Shown piece by piece: positions 1 to 7,876 of a DNA stretch of 35,126 bases (positions are counted from its first letter, which is position 1; the number at the start of each line of letters is the position of its first letter). The notes below the pieces were generated by a model. It worked only from the letters and a program-made list of their open reading frames with translations. It searched no databases and was not told the origin of the DNA. Position numbers and translations under genes: made by a program. This stretch comes from Rhodospirillales bacterium CG15_BIG_FIL_POST_REV_8_21_14_020_66_15 (GTDB lineage: Bacteria > Pseudomonadota > Alphaproteobacteria > Rhodospirillales > Casp-alpha2), in the NCBI GenBank assembly GCA_002781745.1, contig PFFW01000118.1:1-35126 (forward strand), in the 5' to 3' direction.

Positions 1-56
1 CAATCTCAAGTTCGGTCTGATGGGGGGACGGTTCTTTCAGCATGACCAATTGAATC

Positions 57-81
57 AAAACCCCCCGCCAATGGCGAGGGG
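57..81 (-). terminator. Rho-independent terminator of pckA
   Basis: Read on the minus strand, this is a 9-bp stem (CCCCTCGCC / GGCGGGGGG, with one G-U pair) around a 3-nt ATT loop, followed at once by TTTTG. It lies about 60 nt past the pckA stop codon and fits an intrinsic terminator for pckA. The plus-strand reading has an internal C-A mismatch and no U tract, so the minus strand is the natural direction. Nothing can be called in bases 1-56. Confidence 0.7.
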
Positions 82-96
82 TTTGTCAGCAGTCTG

Positions 97-118
97 ACCG
101 GCGCCCGAAGGCGCCGGT
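97..118 (-). other. UUCG-capped hairpin downstream of pckA
   Basis: This is a perfect 9-bp stem, ACCGGCGCC / GGCGCCGGT. On the minus strand its loop reads C(UUCG)G, the exceptionally stable tetraloop. It sits between the pckA stop and the U-tract terminator and has no U tract of its own. It probably protects the pckA mRNA 3' end or helps termination; that role is inference. Confidence 0.55.
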
Positions 119-142
119 TTCCCGTGTTCGATCCGGACGGAC

Positions 143-1750
143 TCAGGCCGCGGCGCGGATGGCCGCCGCCTTCACGCTGTCGCCCACGTGGCCTTCGAAC
201 TGCTGAAAGTTGCCTTCGAAGCGCTGCGTCAGGTCGCGCGCCTGGGCGTCGTAGGCGGCTTCGTCGGCCCAGGTGTTCCTGGGGTTCAGAACCTCGGTCG
301 GCACGTGCGGACAGGCGTTGGGCACCAGCACGCCGAAGTTGGGATCGGCGGTGAAGCCGCCTGCCGCCAGCCTGCCGTCCAGCGCCGCGTGCAGCATGGC
401 CCGGGTATGGGCGATCTTCATGCGCTGGCCGACGCCGTAGCCGCCGCCGGACCAGCCGGTGTTGACCAGCCAGCACTTGGCGTTGTGTTTGGCCATCTTC
501 TCGCCCAGCAGCCTGGCGTAGACCGTGGGATGGCGCGGCATGAAGGGGGCGCCGAAGCAGGTCGAGAACGTCGCCTGCGGCTCCTTCAGGCCGCGTTCCG
601 TGCCGGCCACTTTCGCCGTGTATCCGGACAGGAAGTGGTACATGGCCTGGTCGGGAGTCAGTTGGCTGATGGGCGGCAGCACGCCGAAGGCGTCGCACGT
701 CAGCATGACGATGTCCTTGGGCTGGCCGCCGCAGCCCGTGGACGAGGCGTTGGAGACCTTGGCGATATCGTAGCTGACGCGGCCGTTCTCGGTCAGGGAC
801 GGATCGAAGAAGTCCAGTTCGCCGGTCACCGGGTCCATCACCACGTTCTCGATGATCGAGCCGAAGGTGTGGCACAGGTCGTAGATTTCCGGCTCCGCCT
901 CGCGGGTCAGATTGATGGTCTTGGCGTAGCAGCCGCCTTCGAAGTTGAAGACGCCGTCGGCGCCCCAACCGTGCTCGTCGTCGCCGATCAGGGTGCGCGA
1001 CGAATCGGCCGACAGGGTCGTCTTGCCGGTGCCCGACAGGCCGAAGAAGATGGCCGTGGCGCCGTCCTCGCCCTGGTTGGCCGAGCAATGCATGGGCAGC
1101 ACGTCCCGGGGCGGCAAAAGGAAGTTCATGATCGAGAAGATCGACTTCTTGATCTCGCCCGCATAGGCCGAGCCGCCGATGATGATCATCCGCCTGGACA
1201 GGTGCACGACGATGAAGGTGCCGGAAGTGGTGCCGTCGGTCGCCGGGTCGGCGGTCAGCGAAGGCGCCTGGATGACCGTGAAGTCGGGCTGGAAACCGGC
1301 CAGGTCGTGATGGATCGGCTGGATGAACATGTTGCGCGCGAACAAGCTGTGCCAGGCTTCCTCGGTCACCACCCGCACCTTCAGGCTGTAGTCGTGATGG
1401 GCGCCGGCGAAGCAGTCCTGCACGAAGGCGTCCTTGCCCCGGTAGTGCTTCAGCATCTTGTCGAGCAGGCGGTCGAAGTTCGCCTCGGAGATCGGGCGGT
1501 TCACGTTGCCCCACCAGATTTCGTCCCTGGTGGCGTCTTCCTCGACGATGAAGCGGTCGTTGGGCGAGCGGCCCGTGTGCTGGCCCGTTTCGGTGACGAT
1601 GGCGCCGCCGGCCGACACCTTGCCCTCGCCGCGGCGGACCGCTTCCTCGAACAGGTGATGGGCGTCCAGGTTCCAATAGGCCCGCCGGACCCCGGCCAGC
1701 CCGTGGTTTTCCAATCCGAAGCTAGAAATGAAATGTCCTGCGTTCTCCAC
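143..1750 (-). CDS. pckA: Phosphoenolpyruvate carboxykinase (ATP)
   Basis: It converts oxaloacetate plus ATP to PEP, CO2 and ADP, the first committed step of gluconeogenesis, in the cytosol. The 535-aa product has the usual length of ATP-dependent PEPCK. It shows the P-loop GLSGTGKTT near residues 236-244 and family blocks such as FGVLPPISQLTPDQAMYHFL and GYTAKVAGTERG. A start at ATG 1783 is open (546 aa). I prefer the GTG at 1750 because AAGGAG (1757-1762) lies 6 nt upstream of it, whereas nothing comparable precedes the ATG. The gene is followed by a UUCG hairpin and an intrinsic terminator. In rhizobia pckA is likewise transcribed divergently from chvI, but here cbtBA and hugZ lie between them. 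Supplying PEP links it to the PTS proteins encoded at 9-13 kb. Confidence 0.96.
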   Translation of the reverse strand: MENAGHFISSFGLENHGLAGVRRAYWNLDAHHLFEEAVRRGEGKVSAGGAIVTETGQHTGRSPNDRFIVEEDATRDEIWWGNVNRPISEANFDRLLDKMLKHYRGKDAFVQDCFAGAHHDYSLKVRVVTEEAWHSLFARNMFIQPIHHDLAGFQPDFTVIQAPSLTADPATDGTTSGTFIVVHLSRRMIIIGGSAYAGEIKKSIFSIMNFLLPPRDVLPMHCSANQGEDGATAIFFGLSGTGKTTLSADSSRTLIGDDEHGWGADGVFNFEGGCYAKTINLTREAEPEIYDLCHTFGSIIENVVMDPVTGELDFFDPSLTENGRVSYDIAKVSNASSTGCGGQPKDIVMLTCDAFGVLPPISQLTPDQAMYHFLSGYTAKVAGTERGLKEPQATFSTCFGAPFMPRHPTVYARLLGEKMAKHNAKCWLVNTGWSGGGYGVGQRMKIAHTRAMLHAALDGRLAAGGFTADPNFGVLVPNACPHVPTEVLNPRNTWADEAAYDAQARDLTQRFEGNFQQFEGHVGDSVKAAAIRAAA

Positions 1751-1995
1751 GATATACTCCTTCAGGATGATGATCGCGCCCATAGACCGCGGCGATGCGG
1801 TTATCTTCAGTGAATATGATGGATGGCCGCCGCCCGCCCCCGGCGGGTCGTCGCGTTCTGGGTCCCTGGATGTTGTCCTGCGCCTTGTTAATCAAGGTTA
1901 TGGCGAAAAACTTAACCTTCGCGGCCGGGCGGGGCAACATCCCTTTGCCGTTTGTCACGGAAAAAGCACGACGCCGCGCGGGCCGCGGCCTGCGC
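1751..1995 (-). promoter_or_regulatory. pckA leader with inverted repeats
   Basis: This 245-nt gap between hugZ and pckA holds two overlapping inverted repeats. CCTTG-TTAAT-CAAGG lies at 1883-1897, and AAGGTTA (1894-1900) pairs with TAACCTT (1913-1919) across 12 nt. A further GC hairpin, CCCGCC/GGCGGG with a 3-nt loop, lies at 1833-1847. The A/T-rich repeats stand out from the GC-rich surroundings and are plausible operators or promoter elements for pckA. No convincing -35/-10 pair was found, so promoter assignment remains inference. Confidence 0.4.
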
Positions 1996-2742
1996 CTAGC
2001 CCCGGGCCTTTTCCCGGGCCCGGGCGGCCAGCGACACCAGGCGGGCGCGGAGATCGCCGGCGTCCGCCGCCATGCCGTCGAATTCCAGGCGCGCCGGGGC
2101 ATCGTTCCGCATCAGATCCAATCCCCAGGGGTCGCAGGCCACGGCCCGCCAGCCCGCGCCCTTGCGGCCCAGCAACCGGTTGGCGTAGAGGTCCAGCGCC
2201 TCCGCGTGGTCCGCGTTCATGTGCGCGATCACCCCTGCCTCGGCCTCGGCGACGGCCCCGGCGGCGGCCGGCGGCGGCGCGACCTCGTCGGCCTTCAGCC
2301 ATTGCGCGCGGGCGAACCCGCCGACCAGGTGCACACGCCGGACCGTCATGACGTAGAAGCCGAAATCGCCGAAGTCCGCATAGCGCGCCGCCCCCGGATG
2401 GCGGGCGAGGAAACGGGCGCGGTGGCGCGCCTCCTTGGTCGCCTTGACCGTGCCCAGGACCGAGATGCGCGGCCCCTGCTGCGGATGCTTGCGGCGGAGC
2501 GCCCGTTCCACCAGCAGGCAGGCCTTGGGGTCCTTGGCCAGGTTCGCCGTATGGTCCGACAGGCCCGAGAACAGGAAGATGGGCGATCCGTCCGTGTCGG
2601 GCGCATAGGTCACGAGGGAGCCGTAGGGCCAGCGCTCCTTCCCGCGGAAGGTGGTCGACAGCAGGCCCGCGCGCCCGCCCATAAGCAGGCCGCGCGTCTC
2701 GGCGATCAGGATATCGCGGGGTATGGAGGGGGGCCGGGCCAT
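1996..2742 (-). CDS. hugZ: HugZ-family / PNPOx-like haem utilisation protein
   Basis: The 248-aa cytosolic protein has an N-terminal pyridoxamine-phosphate-oxidase-like split barrel (about residues 10-150) and a C-terminal DUF2470 domain (about 160-248) marked by IAHMNADHAEALDLYA. This two-domain layout is that of HugZ proteins, which are known to bind or degrade haem; some relatives bind flavin instead. The start ATG has AAGGAG (2754-2759) 11 nt upstream. The gene follows cbtA by 82 nt on the same strand with only a GC hairpin between, so it may share the cobalamin-riboswitch transcript. The domain family is clear. The exact activity (haem oxygenase, haem carrier or flavoprotein) cannot be decided from sequence. 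Confidence 0.8.
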   Translation of the reverse strand: MARPPSIPRDILIAETRGLLMGGRAGLLSTTFRGKERWPYGSLVTYAPDTDGSPIFLFSGLSDHTANLAKDPKACLLVERALRRKHPQQGPRISVLGTVKATKEARHRARFLARHPGAARYADFGDFGFYVMTVRRVHLVGGFARAQWLKADEVAPPPAAAGAVAEAEAGVIAHMNADHAEALDLYANRLLGRKGAGWRAVACDPWGLDLMRNDAPARLEFDGMAADAGDLRARLVSLAARAREKARG

Positions 2743-2765
2743 CCGTGCGGGCGCTCCTTGAACGA

Positions 2766-2793
2766 CCGGGGGCGGACGGGTGTCGGCCCCCGG
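2766..2793 (-). other. GC-rich hairpin between cbtA and hugZ
   Basis: Perfect 8-bp arms, CCGGGGGC (2766-2773) and GCCCCCGG (2786-2793), flank a 12-nt loop. On the minus strand no U tract follows, so it may be a weak attenuator or processing site rather than a full intrinsic terminator. Confidence 0.4.
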
Positions 2794-2824
2794 TGCTCAA
2801 GACTGCCCGAACGCGCGCGCCCGC

Positions 2825-3562
2825 TCAAGTGAGCTGGAAGCGCCGCGCAAGGGTTCCCGTGGCGAAGCCCAGGAAGGCCCAGAAGGCCGCCGTCGTGACC
2901 AACGAGGCGGCGACGAAATGGGCCGCCAGTTCCGGCGGCACGGCGCCGCCCATCCCTTCCGGATGCGGGGCTCCGATGACGTGGGGCAGGGCCAGCAGCG
3001 CCGCTCCGGCCCAGGGCATCCAGCGCCGGGGCCCGAGGAACATGAAACCCAGCCCGCCTGCCGTGGCGGCGGCACAAAGCGCCCACCAGCCTTGGCGCGC
3101 GGTCAATTCGGCGGCCACGGATCCCGGCACCTCGGGCGGCAGGCCGAGCGCCGGCGCCAGGGAGACGACGCAGAACCCGGCGATCCCCCACAGCACGCCC
3201 CTGCGGCCGTCCACCGGCCGCCCGCGCATGTACACCACAGCCGTCAGAACCAGGGCGAATCCGATCGCCGTCAGCACGTTGGCAAGGGCGGTATAGAGCG
3301 CTCGCTCCAGCCCGTCCTCGGGCGCCCAGCCTTCCGCGTCGGCGCCCGGCGCATGCTCGTGGGCCAGATACAGCCGCCCGCCCGTAAGGCCGCGGGCGTC
3401 CGGGTCGACGCGCGCATGGCCGCCCAGGGAGGCCGCGGGCTTGTTCTCGAATTCCTCGGCATGGAGGATGATGGGGGTGGTCGTGAAGTGCTGAACCACG
3501 GAGACGGCGAGCCCAGCCGCCAGCCCGGCCAGCAGAGCGACCGCAAAGATACGTCCGATCAT
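2825..3562 (-). CDS. cbtA: CbtA-family cobalt transporter subunit
   Basis: This 245-aa integral membrane protein of the CbtA family is predicted to work with CbtB in cobalt uptake for cobalamin synthesis. Hydrophobic segments are visible at about residues 2-22, 93-112, 122-142, 157-176, 181-198 and 213-235. A His/acid-rich loop, LAHEHAPGADAEG, between the first two could bind metal. The start ATG follows AAGGAGG by 5 nt, and that ribosome site overlaps the cbtB stop codon, so translation is probably coupled. The cobalamin riboswitch upstream of cbtB supports the B12/cobalt role. Transport itself is inferred from the family and the riboswitch. Confidence 0.88.
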   Translation of the reverse strand: MIGRIFAVALLAGLAAGLAVSVVQHFTTTPIILHAEEFENKPAASLGGHARVDPDARGLTGGRLYLAHEHAPGADAEGWAPEDGLERALYTALANVLTAIGFALVLTAVVYMRGRPVDGRRGVLWGIAGFCVVSLAPALGLPPEVPGSVAAELTARQGWWALCAAATAGGLGFMFLGPRRWMPWAGAALLALPHVIGAPHPEGMGGAVPPELAAHFVAASLVTTAAFWAFLGFATGTLARRFQLT

Positions 3563-3572
3563 GGCGCCCTCC

Positions 3573-3749
3573 TTAGTGGCAGGGGAAGGAAAAGGCGTGC
3601 CGGGTGTCGTGGGCGGCGTTGTGGATCGCGTCCGAATGGGCGAACCCCGTGCCGAGCACCAGGAAAACGCCGAAAAGCAGGGCCAGGAACGCGGGAACGG
3701 CGCGCTCGGCCGCCGTGGTGCGGACGGTCTGTCGGGTCTGAACGGTCAT
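3573..3749 (-). CDS. cbtB: CbtB small membrane subunit
   Basis: This 58-aa protein has a single transmembrane helix (about residues 16-36) and the C-terminal histidine-rich tail HDTRHAFSFPCH typical of CbtB, which likely binds the metal ion. The open frame extends to an ATG at 3773. The ATG at 3749 is chosen because GGAGG (3758-3762) lies 8 nt upstream of it. It is the first gene after the cobalamin riboswitch and is followed 10 nt later by cbtA. Confidence 0.9.
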   Translation of the reverse strand: MTVQTRQTVRTTAAERAVPAFLALLFGVFLVLGTGFAHSDAIHNAAHDTRHAFSFPCH

Positions 3750-3851
3750 GCGTGAAACCTCCGATGAATACAAAAACAGGTTACGGACAAGGTTTCACCG
3801 CTTGCGGATTTCCGCCCCTGCAGGACCCCCGTCCCTTGGGTAGCGCGGTGA

Positions 3852-4083
3852 CAGGCGGCAGGTCTCCTGGCTTGCGGGTCGCTGCACCGTCCGGCCTTCC
3901 CGGACACCCGGCGCCTTCCCATATACGCGGAAGGCGCGAAGTCCAGTGGCGTGACGTTGAACGGTGCTCGCCGCTCACAGTTGCGGGGGCAGCCACGGCA
4001 CGGGAGCCCCCGAATTGGGTCTGCTCCGTTCCGTGTTCCCTCTTAGCCCCGGGGCCTGACGCCCTTGATCGGGGAACCGCCTG
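3852..4083 (-). promoter_or_regulatory. Cobalamin (AdoCbl) riboswitch
   Basis: On the minus strand this leader carries the cobalamin riboswitch landmarks in order: CTGCCCCCGCAACTGTGA, then GCCACTGG, then a GGGAAGG block, then the B12 box AGCCAGGAGACCTGCC near the 3' end. The closing P1 stem can be read directly: CAGGCGG (4077-4083) pairs with CCGCCTG (3852-3858). The expression platform (3750-3851) contains CACCGC and GCGGTG segments able to pair near the cbtB ribosome site. No clear U-tract terminator is visible there, so control may be at translation. Family knowledge says B12 binding turns expression off. Confidence 0.95.
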
Positions 4084-4088
4084 CACCG

Positions 4089-4118
4089 ACTATAGAAAAC
4101 CGAAGCGTGTCAGGTCAA
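4089..4118 (-). promoter_or_regulatory. Sigma-70-type promoter for the riboswitch-cbtBA transcript
   Basis: On the minus strand, TTGACC (4113-4118) and TATAGT (4089-4094) are separated by 18 nt. Initiation would fall near 4082-4083, the first base of the riboswitch P1 stem. That agreement strengthens both calls. Confidence 0.75.
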
Positions 4119-4286
4119 CGGAATGCGGCGCGCCCGGGCACGGGGTTAGGCAAAGCCGCCCCAATCGCGTTAAAATTCTGCCATAAAGGCGGAAGAGAGT
4201 GGCGGTCTGCCGGGCCGCGTCTTATGGAAAATCCGGCGCCTTACGGTTCACCCGCTTCGCCCGTCCGCGTCCTGAGGAGTCCGCCC

Positions 4287-4979
4287 ATGCCCAATTCCAT
4301 CGCCCTGGTCGACGACGACCAGAACATCCTGACTTCCGTGTCCATGGCGCTCGAGGCCGAGGGCTACAACGTGACCACCTATTCGGACGGTGCCGAGGCC
4401 CTGGAGGGCCTGGGCCGCGCACCCGTCGACCTGGCGGTGCTGGACATCAAGATGCCGCGCATGGACGGCATGGAGCTGCTGTCGAAAATCCGCGAACGCG
4501 ACAACCTGCCGGTGATCTTCCTGACCTCCAAGGACGACGAGGTGGACGAGGTCGTCGGCCTGCGCATGGGCGCCGACGACTACATCAAGAAGCCGTTTTC
4601 CCAGCGCCTCTTGATCGAGCGCATCCGCGCGGTGCTGCGCCGCCGGGAACTGGCCGGGAAGGAGCCGGACAGCAAGGACGTGGTGCGCCGCGGCGAGCTG
4701 GTGCTCGACCCGTCGCGCCATCTCTGCACCTGGAAGGGCTCCGAAGTCGCCCTGACGGTCACCGAGTTCCTGATCGTCGAGGCGCTGGCCCGCCGCCCGG
4801 GCCACGTGAAAAACCGCGACCAGCTGATTGACGCCGCCTACGGCGAGAATATCTATGTGGACGACCGAACCATCGACAGCCACATCAAGCGGCTGCGCCG
4901 CAAGTTCCGCGCCGTCGACGAGGAGTTCTCGGAGATCGAGACGCTGTACGGCATCGGCTACCGCTATAAGGCCGAATAG
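4287..4979 (+). CDS. chvI: Two-component response regulator ChvI
   Basis: This 230-aa OmpR/PhoB-class transcription factor has a receiver domain (about 1-120) with acidic pocket D10-D11, phospho-acceptor D53 in [12 protein letters not shown]80 and K102. A winged-helix DNA-binding domain follows (about 135-230), ending in [12 protein letters not shown]. The frame is open back to 4065, inside the riboswitch region, but the ATG at 4287 has GAGGAG (4274-4279) 7 nt upstream and starts at the normal receiver N-terminus. Bases 4119-4286 contain no gene; TAAAAT at 4171-4176 is only a weak -10 candidate. ChvI works with ChvG, encoded 58 nt downstream, to control envelope, acid-response and exopolysaccharide genes in relatives. 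Confidence 0.95.
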   Translation: MPNSIALVDDDQNILTSVSMALEAEGYNVTTYSDGAEALEGLGRAPVDLAVLDIKMPRMDGMELLSKIRERDNLPVIFLTSKDDEVDEVVGLRMGADDYIKKPFSQRLLIERIRAVLRRRELAGKEPDSKDVVRRGELVLDPSRHLCTWKGSEVALTVTEFLIVEALARRPGHVKNRDQLIDAAYGENIYVDDRTIDSHIKRLRRKFRAVDEEFSEIETLYGIGYRYKAE

Positions 4980-5037
4980 GCGGCCGGCGGCCGTGGCGCC
5001 GCCCGCACCCGCCGCGCAGCAGGGCAAAAGGGGGCCC

Positions 5038-6756
5038 ATGGCCAAGGACGGAACATTGCCGGAATACGGGCAGGGCCCGCCGGATGCGGCGGACGGCGGC
5101 GCGCCTGCGTCGGCCCAGTCCGCCACGGACGACGTCCAGCATGCGGCCGGCGGCGAGCGGCCGCGCAAGCGGCGCCTGATCTCGCCCATTTCCCTCCATA
5201 TCCTGGCCATCAACATGCTGGCGCTGTCGATCCTGGTCGCCGGCGTGCTGTACCTGGGCGACTACCGGCAGAGCCTGATCCGCGCCGAACTGGCGGCGCT
5301 GCGCACCCAGGCGCAGCTGTTCGCGGTGGCGCTGGCCGAGGGCGCCATGCACCTGGACCAGTCTTCGGAGCAGCAGGTCGCCACCAACATCCGCAACCAG
5401 ATGCTGCGCCGGCTGGTCGAGGCCACGGGCACCCGCGCGCGCCTGTTCAACCGAGCGGGCGAACTGGCCGCCGACTCGCGCTATTTCGGCAAGACCCGCC
5501 AGGCGGTCGAGGTCGAACAATTGCCGCCGCCGGGATCGGGCAACGGCAGCACCGCCGACACGTTGTTCGACATCTACGACCGCATTACCCGCTGGCTGCC
5601 GGGCGCCATGCCGCTGACCCACTACCGGGAGATTCCCGAGCCCTCGGCGGCGGACTATCCCGAGGTCATGTCCGCCCTGATGGGCGACGACACCAGGATG
5701 GTGCGGGCCTATTCCCAGGACAGCATGATGCTGTCCGTCGCCGTGCCGGTGCAGCGCTACAAGCGCATCCTGGGGGCGCTGATGCTGACCAAGCCGTCGA
5801 CGTCCATCGACAACGCGCTGTTGGACGTGCGCCTGGACATCCTCAAGATATTCGGCGTCGCCATCGCCATCACGACCTTCCTCTCGATCTATCTGGCGCG
5901 CACCATCGCCCGGCCCGTGAAGCGCCTGGCCGCCGCCGCCGACCGCGTGCGCCGCGACCACTCGCGCGAGGACAACATCCCCGACTTCACCAACCGCAAC
6001 GACGAGATCGGCGACCTGTCCCTGGCGCTGCGCGCCATGACGGCGGCGCTGTGGACGCGCATGGACGCCATCGAACGGTTCGCCGCCGACGTGGCGCACG
6101 AGATCAAGAATCCGCTGACCAGCTTGCGCAGCGCCGTCGAGACGGCGGTCCGGGTGAAGGACCCGGAGCAACAGAAAAAACTGATGTCGATCATCCAGGA
6201 CGACGTGGGCCGGCTCGACCGCCTGATCTCCGACATCTCCGATGCCTCGCGCCTGGACGCCGAACTGTCGCGCGCGCACAAGGAGCCGGTCGACCTTGCG
6301 GGCATGCTGTCGACGCTGGCCGACGTCCATGCGACGACGGCGGAGGACGGCGGGCCGAAGCTGCTGCTGGAGATCATGGACGGCCGGAAACTGTCCGTGC
6401 AGGGCATGGAAAGCCGCCTGGTGCAGGTGTTTCGCAACCTGATCGCCAACGCCGTCACCTTCAGCCCGCCCGGCGGCACGATCCGCATCACCGCGTCGCG
6501 CGACCGCAGGACCGTGATCGTCACCATCGACGACGAAGGCCCCGGCATCCCGCCCGGCAAGGAGGAGGCGATCTTCCAGCGCTTCTATACGGAGCGCCCG
6601 CACGGCGAGAAATTCGGCACCCATTCGGGTCTGGGCCTGTCGATCTCGCAGCAGATCGTCGATGCCCACGACGGCACCGTCCGCGCCTCCAACCGCCTGG
6701 CCGCCGACGGCAAAATCCTGGGCGCCCGGTTTACCGTCTGCCTGCCGGCTGCATGA
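5038..6756 (+). CDS. chvG: Sensor histidine kinase ChvG
   Basis: This 572-aa inner-membrane kinase is the partner of ChvI. Order of parts: a Pro/Ala/Gly-rich cytoplasmic N-terminus (1-48), TM1 (about 50-72), a periplasmic sensor region (about 73-267), TM2 (about 268-290), HAMP (about 290-345), an H-box with H354 in VAHEIKNPLTSLRSA, and an HATPase domain with N-box NLIANAVTFSPPGG (about 466), G1 DDEGPGIPP (about 498) and G2 GLGLSISQQIV (about 531). The ATG at 5038 is preceded by AAAAGGGGG. In rhizobia the periplasmic inhibitor ExoR acts on ChvG; no exoR is in this window. The gene ends 26 nt before a large inverted repeat that faces a convergent gene. Confidence 0.94.
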   Translation: MAKDGTLPEYGQGPPDAADGGAPASAQSATDDVQHAAGGERPRKRRLISPISLHILAINMLALSILVAGVLYLGDYRQSLIRAELAALRTQAQLFAVALAEGAMHLDQSSEQQVATNIRNQMLRRLVEATGTRARLFNRAGELAADSRYFGKTRQAVEVEQLPPPGSGNGSTADTLFDIYDRITRWLPGAMPLTHYREIPEPSAADYPEVMSALMGDDTRMVRAYSQDSMMLSVAVPVQRYKRILGALMLTKPSTSIDNALLDVRLDILKIFGVAIAITTFLSIYLARTIARPVKRLAAAADRVRRDHSREDNIPDFTNRNDEIGDLSLALRAMTAALWTRMDAIERFAADVAHEIKNPLTSLRSAVETAVRVKDPEQQKKLMSIIQDDVGRLDRLISDISDASRLDAELSRAHKEPVDLAGMLSTLADVHATTAEDGGPKLLLEIMDGRKLSVQGMESRLVQVFRNLIANAVTFSPPGGTIRITASRDRRTVIVTIDDEGPGIPPGKEEAIFQRFYTERPHGEKFGTHSGLGLSISQQIVDAHDGTVRASNRLAADGKILGARFTVCLPAA

Positions 6757-6782
6757 GCCAGACAGGAACCTGAACAACTTTT

Positions 6783-6912
6783 CTCTGTGCCCTCTGTGGG
6801 ATCTCTGTGGGCTCTGTGTCCAATTACCCAGTCGATCCAGGCACGAGCCCTACCGGGAACGACTTAGTTAATGAGACACAGAGCCCACAGAGATCCCACA
6901 GAGGGCACAGAG
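6783..6912. repeat. Perfect 38-bp inverted repeat of CTCTGTG units
   Basis: The left arm 6783-6820 and right arm 6875-6912 are perfect reverse complements (38 of 38) around a 54-nt loop. Each arm contains four copies of CTCTGTG or its complement. In the left arm they start at 6783, 6792, 6803 and 6812 (spacing 9, 11, 9). The element fills the gap between convergent genes: it starts 26 nt after the chvG stop and ends 3 nt before the methyltransferase stop. It could act as a bidirectional terminator and mRNA 3'-end structure. From memory, CTCTGTG/CACAGAG-type intergenic repeats occur in many environmental bacterial genomes; whether it is multicopy here cannot be seen. Confidence 0.93.
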
Positions 6913-6915
6913 GAA

Positions 6916-7848
6916 TTATTTTTCACGTTTCAGACTGACCAGGATGGTGTCCGCCGCCGGGCGGCCGCCGACCCGTTCGCGCGCGCGGTGATCCGCCAGC
7001 ACGCGGCGGAAGGTCCCCCAGTTGGCGAGTACCACCGGCAGGCGGGCGAGGCCGCGCACCCGGCCCTCGCCCCGGATCGTGTCGCAGGTATGCTTCAGGG
7101 CCCGCTTCCACGCCGGCTTGGCCTTGGGCATCCAGGTTTCCAGGTCGAGCCCCAGCACCCGCGCCAGCCCTTCGAGGGCGCGGATGTTCCAGCGCGTCAT
7201 GTGGTGCGGCGGCAGGTTCATGACGTCGTCGTGCAGGTATTCGCGGCTCATCGGCGAATAGGGCACGGAGAACAGGATGCGCCCGCCCGGCGCGAGCAGG
7301 TTCCCGACCGCCGCCATGAGGGCGCCGGGCGTTGCGACGTGCTCCAACACGTGGCTGAGCACCACCGCGTCGTAGGTCCCCGCCGCCTCGACGATCACGT
7401 CCTCCAGCGATGCCCGGCGCACGTCGAGCCCGCGTGCTTTCGCCTTTGCAACGGAGCGTTCGGACAGGTCGATGCCCTGGGCCGCGACCTGTGGCAGGTC
7501 CCTGAGCGTCTCCAGGAAATCGCCCTGCCCCGCCCCCAGTTCCAGCAGGCGTAAGGGCCGCCCTTCGGCTCTCAGGATGTCCCTGATGCGCGTCCATTCC
7601 CAGCGCGCCTGCGCGTGATATTTGGCGAAGGACGTGAGCCAGTCGTAGAGCGCGGCCCCGCCCGCCCGCATGGGGTCGGCATAGACCAGGCCGCAGCCGG
7701 CGCATTCGACCAGATCGTAGTCGCCGGGCACGGCGCCGGCGGGCGGTGTTTGCCCGAACACGGCCTGGAGCCCATGCGCGATCTCTTCGGCGCCGAGGCG
7801 GCGGAGCACCGTGCCGGAACCGGAACAGACGGGGCAGTTGGCGGTCAT
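6916..7848 (-). CDS. Zinc-ribbon class I SAM methyltransferase
   Basis: The 310-aa protein begins with a probable zinc ribbon (C5-P-V-C8 and C49-A-G-C52). A Rossmann methyltransferase domain follows, with motif I LELGAGQGDFLETL and the downstream LSHVLEHVATPGALM block of the Methyltransf_23/type-12 group. Such proteins often modify sugars or small molecules; the substrate here is unknown. The frame is open further upstream, but the ATG at 7848 starts directly at the Cys motif. Its ribosome site (AAGGG) is weak. It lies 28 nt after the SDR gene on the same strand, so the two are probably co-transcribed. Its stop lies 3 nt from the 38-bp inverted repeat. Confidence 0.85.
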   Translation of the reverse strand: MTANCPVCSGSGTVLRRLGAEEIAHGLQAVFGQTPPAGAVPGDYDLVECAGCGLVYADPMRAGGAALYDWLTSFAKYHAQARWEWTRIRDILRAEGRPLRLLELGAGQGDFLETLRDLPQVAAQGIDLSERSVAKAKARGLDVRRASLEDVIVEAAGTYDAVVLSHVLEHVATPGALMAAVGNLLAPGGRILFSVPYSPMSREYLHDDVMNLPPHHMTRWNIRALEGLARVLGLDLETWMPKAKPAWKRALKHTCDTIRGEGRVRGLARLPVVLANWGTFRRVLADHRARERVGGRPAADTILVSLKREK

Positions 7849-7876
7849 GGCCGCCCTTATAGCGCAGGCAGGAGGG

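Noticed and set aside
188-1813. Plus-strand open frame of about 540 codons opposite pckA
   Set aside because: No recognisable domain, and pckA on the minus strand is certain; it is a GC-driven mirror frame.
4065-4286. N-terminal extension of ChvI
   Set aside because: It would overlap the riboswitch and its promoter, adds residues not found in response regulators, and a good ribosome site precedes the ATG at 4287.
6783-6912. CRISPR array or tandem repeat locus
   Set aside because: The units are short, are arranged as a single inverted repeat without spacers of regular length, and no cas genes are near.
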